Positions 4,995 through 9,768 of a DNA stretch of 9,768 bases are shown in pieces (the first letter of the stretch is position 1; every line of letters starts with the position of its first letter). Below the pieces are notes generated by a model. It worked only from the letters and a program-made list of their open reading frames with translations, ran no database searches and was not told the DNA's origin. The stretch comes from Abditibacteriota bacterium. GTDB taxonomy: Bacteria; Armatimonadota; UBA5829. Made by a program: the position numbers and the translations under genes. Where the stretch lies: assembly GCA_017959625.1 (NCBI GenBank), contig JAGDAG010000058.1, forward strand, positions 1 through 9,768. The letters run 5' to 3'.

Positions 4995-7040
4995 ATGGCA
5001 GCGGCCGAAAACAAAAGATTCATAACCGACAACAGAGACCTGAGCTGGCTCAAATTCAACGACAGAGTGCTGGAGGAAGCGGAAGACCCTTCCGTCCCTC
5101 TTCTGGAACGCATGAATTTCGTGACCATATATTCCACCAACTTCGACGAATTTCTGCGGGTGCGCATCGGAAAGCTGCACCACCAGGTGATAAACGACAC
5201 AAAGGGAAAAGCCTTTGAAAAACCCGAAAGCCCGGGCTGCGTGCTGGAAAAAATATACAAAAAGACCGCCGAGGCGCAGCGGCGCGCCGACAGGGATTTC
5301 CATGAGATCAGGCGCCTTTTGGCCGAGGGAGACTATCCCATAAAGCACCTGAAGCCCGAAGAGCTTACGGAAGAAGACAAGGCCTGCCTGAACGATTATA
5401 TGCGGGACGCGCTCACTCCCGCGCTGGAGCCCGTGTATCTGGAAAAGCACGAGCCTTTTCCGTTTATCGGCTGCAAGGAGATCATAGCGGGCTGCATCTT
5501 TTCCGGCAAAAAGACCGCCCGTTCCGTCGGGCTGGTTCGGGTCCCCGCCACCCTGGACAGAGTAGTGCTGCTGCCGGCGGAAAAAGGGATGCGGTTCATG
5601 CTGTGCGAGGAGGCGGTGCTTTATATGCTTCCGGTGATCTTCGGCAAATGGCAGATAGAAAGCAGCGGCCTGTTTTCGCTGCTGGAGAATGCGGACATAT
5701 CCGAAAGCCCGGCGCTGTATCCCTGCGAGCCAAGCCCCCGGAACGTCATGGAAAAAATACTCCGGCGGCGCGATCTTCAGGGCCCGGTGGCGGCGAAGCT
5801 TTACGGCCCGGACAGCGAGCTTTTGGGCGAATGGCTCAAAAAGGCCCTGTGGCTGGACAACGGAAGGCTCGTAAGGCAGTCGCTGCCCCTCAGCATAAAG
5901 CACGCCATGGATTTCAGGTCAAGGGTATCCCCGGAACACAGCGAAAACATGGTCAATCCTCCCATGCCTCCCGTGGTCCCCTCCTGGGCGGAGGGCTCTC
6001 TTATAGACAGAGTGCTGGAGGAGGACAGGCTGCTGGTATATCCGTATTACGACGTGGACGTGTTCATGCGTTTTCTGGAGGAGGCGGCGGAAAGTCCCCG
6101 GGTAAAAGCCATTAAGATCACCCTTTACCGGGTAGCCAAAGACTCCCGTGTGATAAAGGCTCTGGAAAAGGCGGCGGAAAACGGCAAGGACGTGCTGGTG
6201 CTCTCTGAGCTGCGGGCCCGTTTCGACGAAGCGAGGAACGTGGAGGTCTCCAAAAGCCTGGAAAAAGCCGGCGCCCGGGTGATATACGGCATCCCCGAAT
6301 TCAAGGTGCACTCCAAGGTGCTGCTCATCGAGCTGGGCGGCAGCGAAGAGGGCCGTTTTGTCATGCAGTTCGGCACCGGCAACTACAACGAACGGTCTGC
6401 CCGGATCTACACCGACGTATGCCTGCTCACCGCCGACGATACTCTGGCAAAGGACGCCCGGGAGTTTTTCCGGTCGCTGGAGGAGCAGAGGTTCTTCGAA
6501 CGCCCTCAGGAGCTGCTGGCGGCGCCTATATCCCTGAAGCCCGCGGTGATGAAAATGATTTGGGACGAAACGGAAAAAGCCAAAAAAGGCCTGCCCGCCC
6601 GCATCTGGCTGAAAATGAACTCCATTTCCGACAAGGATATCATCAAAAAACTGTCGGAGGCCTCAACGGCCGGCGTGGACGTGCGACTGTGCGTGAGAGG
6701 CATCGCCTGCTTCATACCCGGAGCCAACGGGGACACCGCGGAGCTGAGGAGCATAGTGGGCAGATATCTGGAGCACGCAAGAGTGTATCTTTTCGGCGCC
6801 GGCGAAGATACAAAGATATATATATCCTCCGCCGACTTCATGACCAGAAACACCGAAAAGCGGGTGGAAATCGCGGCTCCCGTAAAAAGCGGCGCCCTGA
6901 AAGAGAAAATGACGCGGCTCATGGAGCTCACCTTTGCCGACAACGTGAAGGCCCGCATTCTGCAGCCCGACGGCAGCTATAAAAAACAGGAGCCGGGAGA
7001 GACGCGGATAATAAGCCAGAACGAGCTTTTCCGGCTGTAA
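4995..7040 (+). CDS. ppk1: Polyphosphate kinase, PPK1 family
   Basis: Makes inorganic polyphosphate from ATP, reversibly, through a phosphohistidine. Seen: 681 residues (E. coli PPK has 688). The N domain opens with ITDNRDLSWLKFNDRVLEEA and YSTNFDEFLRVRIGKL. An H domain follows to about residue 315, then two phospholipase D-like catalytic domains. C1 carries LYRVAKDSRVIKALEKAAENG, ELRARFDEARN, and KVHSKVLLI with H439 equal to the autophosphorylated E. coli His435. C2 carries RYLEHARVYLF (H594, equal to His592) and ISSADFMTRN. Odd: the gap-free alignment from H439 puts Q458 (VMQFGTGNYNE) where E. coli has His454 (AHIGTGN). Start ATG 4995 has GGAGG at five bases and a consensus promoter upstream. 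The hydrolase-like gene follows 21 bases later with no terminator between. No exopolyphosphatase gene is visible nearby. Family assignment is certain; full activity is likely but not assured given Q458. Confidence 0.97.
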   Translation: MAAAENKRFITDNRDLSWLKFNDRVLEEAEDPSVPLLERMNFVTIYSTNFDEFLRVRIGKLHHQVINDTKGKAFEKPESPGCVLEKIYKKTAEAQRRADRDFHEIRRLLAEGDYPIKHLKPEELTEEDKACLNDYMRDALTPALEPVYLEKHEPFPFIGCKEIIAGCIFSGKKTARSVGLVRVPATLDRVVLLPAEKGMRFMLCEEAVLYMLPVIFGKWQIESSGLFSLLENADISESPALYPCEPSPRNVMEKILRRRDLQGPVAAKLYGPDSELLGEWLKKALWLDNGRLVRQSLPLSIKHAMDFRSRVSPEHSENMVNPPMPPVVPSWAEGSLIDRVLEEDRLLVYPYYDVDVFMRFLEEAAESPRVKAIKITLYRVAKDSRVIKALEKAAENGKDVLVLSELRARFDEARNVEVSKSLEKAGARVIYGIPEFKVHSKVLLIELGGSEEGRFVMQFGTGNYNERSARIYTDVCLLTADDTLAKDAREFFRSLEEQRFFERPQELLAAPISLKPAVMKMIWDETEKAKKGLPARIWLKMNSISDKDIIKKLSEASTAGVDVRLCVRGIACFIPGANGDTAELRSIVGRYLEHARVYLFGAGEDTKIYISSADFMTRNTEKRVEIAAPVKSGALKEKMTRLMELTFADNVKARILQPDGSYKKQEPGETRIISQNELFRL

Positions 7041-7061
7041 AAAAATACAGGAAATAAACAA

Positions 7062-9518
7062 ATGAAACTGATCTTGGCAGGTCTCCTGGGCCTTATCTTT
7101 ATCCTGCCGGCATACGCAGCCGATCTGGTGCGCTACACCAAGCTTTCCGACTGCGCCCGGAAAAACGGGACCCTCCGCTCATACGACGGCGAAGCCGCTG
7201 TAAAGGGAGTCCTGAAAGCGGGGGGCTGCAGAGTGGAATACTCCGTGCCGGAAAATCCTCTCGCCTACGATATGGTGCCCATACGCTACACTATATCCGT
7301 TCCCGCCGGCAGCAGGCGGGTGATGCTGGAAAGCACCGCCTTTGAAGATGCGGAAAGGGCAAAAAACAAGCCTCTTTACGACCTTGCCTGCCCCGGGGAC
7401 CTCAGTGTGAAGCTGGAATACCTGGGCAGCATGAGCGCCCACTTTGACGAATCGAAATACAAATGGCTGCAGCCGGACCCGGACAAATGCGAGCCCGTGA
7501 CGGAGATGCCTCTCGTAAAAGCGCCCCTCGTCCGCTCCGGCACTGTGAAAGCGGACAGAGAGATATGGTTCCGCTTCCGCCTTACCAACACCGGGAACAC
7601 CATCCTGGACCCGGAGGGCTTCGGCTCGGCGCAGTTCCTGCCCTCCCTGATGAAATTCAACCCCGACGGCTCCCGGGCATGGGATTCCGCCGCTCAGCCG
7701 GTGAACCTGTTCGAAAGGCATCTGGGGTATATCTATCCCGGTGAGAAATACGAGTTCTGGGTGCAGTTTGCCCCAAAGCTCGACCCGGGCCGCTATGAGA
7801 TCTCTCTGAACTACGGCTACCGGAACCACAAGACCTACGACTACTGGACCAACGTATGGGCGGCGATGACCTTCGCGCAGCTGACGGTGCCCCTCACAAT
7901 TGCGGAAGAGGCCGCGGACACCCCCGTGAAGACCTCCTTCAGGATAACCGACACGTCGGAAAAGATGCCGGGATACCTTGAACGCTTCGAGGAGTTCATG
8001 ACCTCTTTCGATTATTTTGAGCCTTCGGAAAAGGGCTTCAAAAAAACGGGAGTCATGTATCTGCAGCCGGCTCCCTGGACAAAGCATATAGCCCTGAAGC
8101 TCATCCTTTCGGACCCGAAGGCCATGTCGGCGGCGTATATACCGGTAAACACCCGCACGGACCACCTGAAGATAGCCTACAATCCGGACAACGAGATGAC
8201 CCTTGTGGAAGACGGCGTGGAAAAGCCGGTTTTCGTGGCCCAGGCCATGCCGGGCATGAGAGCCAATTACCAGCTGGGGCCCGACGCGCAGGAACGGATG
8301 CTGGCGGAAGCAAAAGAGATGAAGGCCCTGGGGGTAAACGTGATCTCCAACACCGCGGGAGGCTGGTGGCGGAACGATTTTTCCCACAGGCTCAACGTTT
8401 CGGGCATGGCCTACCGCTACTGGTACGAATACTGCGTGCGGGAAGCGGGGCTGAAGGCCCTGGGCTGCAGCGTGTATCCCGGCAACAACTCCGGCTCGTA
8501 TCAGACCTCCAATTTTTACAGAGGCGCCGACAAAAAGGGCACCGGCGAACACGTGGACCCGGGGCTTCCCGACGCTATCGCCGACCTGGTGGAATATACC
8601 TACAGGCTTTGGGGAGACACCTGGTACACCACCCGCGACGGCAGGATGCCCATAGAAATGGAAGACAGCTGGGGCTGGATGCGATACGACGTGAACCAGC
8701 GCTACAAGCTTTCCGACAACGTCAACGCCCTGTTCGCCGGCTGGCTGAAAGCCAGATACGGTACGATCGCCGCCTTGAACAAGGCCTGGGGCAGCTGGTA
8801 CAAAAGCTTCGATGAGATAGACGTTTCGCCCATAGACTCGGTCATGAGAGACAACTCCCGAAACGAACGCTACCGCCCGTCAAGCATAATAATGCGGGAA
8901 TGGACCGAAGCCTCCGAAGACTTCGACCGCTTCAGGACCGAAAGGCGCATGCAGTTTCTTTCCGACGTGGAAAAGGCCACCCGCAGGTTCCTGCCCAACG
9001 CCTGCTCCTCGCTTCGCACCGAGGGAGCGACTCTTATAGCGAAGGGCGATCCCGCTTCGGAAGACAGCGACCAAAGGCACGTTTTTTACAACCAGAAACG
9101 GCAGGCCCTGATCTACGACATAGTAAAGGAGACCGGGGCGCTGAAGTTTTTTGACGATTATACCACCATCGCCTACGATCCGGAGTATTTCCGCCAAAGC
9201 CTGAAGGAAGCCCGGGAAGCGGGAGTGACCACCTTTTATCTGATGCAGTTCGACCATATGAGAGACATACTGCTGAACCGGTATTACGGCAGAGACTACA
9301 CCATTCATTACGGGCTGGACAAAAACGCCCCGGAAAAGCTGGGCATGATGATACACGCCCTTGCCGCCGCCTATCCCTACTGGCGCATCGCCTACGAGGA
9401 AGGGCACGCTCCCGGCATCCTGTGGGCGGACTATCTGTGCGACGGCTTCGCCACGGAGACACAGAAAAAAGAAATAAAGGTGCTGACGGAAAACTTTCCC
9501 AAAAGAGAGATCAGGTGA
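7062..9518 (+). CDS. Secreted GH42-like glycoside hydrolase-type protein
   Basis: 818 residues. Residues 1-19 form a Sec signal peptide (hydrophobic core LILAGLLGLIFILP, predicted cleavage after AYA), with no lipobox, so it is exported. Residues about 20-290 look like beta-sandwich domains (repeated FRFRLTNTGNT and PGRYEISLNYGY-type strands). Residues about 385-790 resemble the TIM barrel of GH42 beta-galactosidases. WLKARYGTIAALNKAWGSW (about 561-580) followed by SFDEI matches the GH42 segment after the acid/base, and FRTERRMQFLSDVEKATRR resembles the next helix. By that register PIEMEDSWGW places E534 at the acid/base, but the usual Asn-Glu is Met-Glu. I cannot identify the nucleophile. There are many aromatic residues, as in sugar-binding proteins. 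ATG 7062 has only a weak AGGA about ten bases upstream. Likely co-transcribed with ppk1. The fold assignment is fairly sound; substrate and even activity are unknown. Confidence 0.75.
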   Translation: MKLILAGLLGLIFILPAYAADLVRYTKLSDCARKNGTLRSYDGEAAVKGVLKAGGCRVEYSVPENPLAYDMVPIRYTISVPAGSRRVMLESTAFEDAERAKNKPLYDLACPGDLSVKLEYLGSMSAHFDESKYKWLQPDPDKCEPVTEMPLVKAPLVRSGTVKADREIWFRFRLTNTGNTILDPEGFGSAQFLPSLMKFNPDGSRAWDSAAQPVNLFERHLGYIYPGEKYEFWVQFAPKLDPGRYEISLNYGYRNHKTYDYWTNVWAAMTFAQLTVPLTIAEEAADTPVKTSFRITDTSEKMPGYLERFEEFMTSFDYFEPSEKGFKKTGVMYLQPAPWTKHIALKLILSDPKAMSAAYIPVNTRTDHLKIAYNPDNEMTLVEDGVEKPVFVAQAMPGMRANYQLGPDAQERMLAEAKEMKALGVNVISNTAGGWWRNDFSHRLNVSGMAYRYWYEYCVREAGLKALGCSVYPGNNSGSYQTSNFYRGADKKGTGEHVDPGLPDAIADLVEYTYRLWGDTWYTTRDGRMPIEMEDSWGWMRYDVNQRYKLSDNVNALFAGWLKARYGTIAALNKAWGSWYKSFDEIDVSPIDSVMRDNSRNERYRPSSIIMREWTEASEDFDRFRTERRMQFLSDVEKATRRFLPNACSSLRTEGATLIAKGDPASEDSDQRHVFYNQKRQALIYDIVKETGALKFFDDYTTIAYDPEYFRQSLKEAREAGVTTFYLMQFDHMRDILLNRYYGRDYTIHYGLDKNAPEKLGMMIHALAAAYPYWRIAYEEGHAPGILWADYLCDGFATETQKKEIKVLTENFPKREIR

Positions 9519-9579
9519 CGGGAAGGGCGAACCTCTGAGGTGCTTTGCGCCATAGCGCTCACGGCGGTCATCTCGGCGG

Positions 9580-9616
9580 AAAAAGCCTGAAACGCGAATG
9601 CGTTTCAGGCATTTTC
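9580..9616. terminator. Bidirectional intrinsic terminator
   Basis: A perfect 11-bp stem: GCCTGAAACGC (9585-9595), loop GAAT, GCGTTTCAGGC (9600-9610). It is flanked by AAAAA on the left and ATTTTCC on the right, so the stem can extend past one A/A mismatch. Rightward, TTTT after the stem would end the ppk1-hydrolase message about 70 bases after its stop. Leftward, the TTTTT read on the minus strand would end transcription coming from beyond the right edge. Confidence 0.85.
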
Positions 9617-9641
9617 CGGTAAGAGACCTTCGGGGGCACCG

Positions 9642-9688
9642 TCCGCCTTTCATCATTATAAGCAGACACAGTCTGCGCAAAAGGCGGA
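9642..9688. repeat. Nested inverted repeat near the right edge
   Basis: Outer arms TCCGCCTTT (9642-9650) and AAAGGCGGA (9680-9688), nine pairs, enclose an inner hairpin GCAGAC-ACA-GTCTGC (9662-9676). It is followed by a run of seven G (9692-9698) and no T tract. It may be a dispersed palindromic repeat or part of a structured RNA reading leftward into the terminator at 9580. From 9689 to 9768 I find no supported gene, tRNA or further structure. Confidence 0.55.
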
Positions 9689-9768
9689 TGAGGGGGGGCC
9701 GTATAAGGAGCGCAGCACAAAGCCACACACAGCCGGCATCTCGTAGCCTTCGCCATACGATCGGCGCA

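Noticed and set aside
7179..8552. Long leftward frame of 457 codons inside the hydrolase-like gene
   Set aside because: Shadow frame of a GC-rich gene, without motifs or a ribosome binding site.
9568..9756. 62-codon leftward frame at the right edge
   Set aside because: It runs through the terminator hairpin and the nested inverted repeat, and its Cys/Pro/Arg-rich composition looks non-coding.

Overview
The window is GC-rich bacterial chromosomal DNA with two divergent gene blocks. The left half (positions 1-4681) reads leftward: a small von Willebrand factor A (VWA) protein, a zinc-ribbon membrane protein, then sbcD and sbcC, with sbcC running off the left edge. The right half (4930-9518) reads rightward: polyphosphate kinase ppk1, then a large secreted protein with a GH42-like glycoside hydrolase region. 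The taxon cannot be fixed from this window. GC-rich DNA, frequent ATA isoleucine codons, a canonical sigma70-type promoter, a Sec signal peptide and a large GH42-like secreted protein would suit a diderm of the Armatimonadota / Planctomycetota-Verrucomicrobiota-Lentisphaerota kind, but this is a weak inference.

Left block. SbcD (Mre11-type nuclease) and SbcC (Rad50-type ATPase with a CPVC zinc hook) are joined by a 4-base GTGA stop/start overlap and would form the SbcCD complex that cuts DNA hairpins and blocked ends. The two genes upstream on the same strand (vwa and the zinc-ribbon protein) have unknown roles. They are separated from each other and from sbcD by 99 and 79 bases containing inverted repeats, so one operon is possible but not shown.

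Centre. The 313 bases between vwa and ppk1 hold a tandem imperfect repeat: two copies about 104 bases apart, with a 61-base core matching at 56 positions, and a third, degenerate copy that has become the ppk1 promoter (TTGACA, 17-base spacer, TATTAT). Each of the two fuller copies also has a TATAAT on the leftward strand and a dyad centred on an A tract. Pieces of the same GC-rich sequence recur in the vwa/zinc-ribbon gap and inside the coding sequence of the zinc-ribbon protein's linker.

Right block. PPK1 is full length and has the autophosphorylated histidine, but carries Gln where E. coli PPK has His454. The hydrolase-like gene follows 21 bases later and is probably co-transcribed. It ends before a strong 11-bp hairpin usable as a terminator in both directions. 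The last 150 bases hold another nested inverted repeat and no convincing gene.

I see no complete new defence or mobile system here. The items most worth checking are the tandem-repeat divergent promoter region, the PPK1 active-site substitution, and the atypical acid/base motif in the hydrolase.
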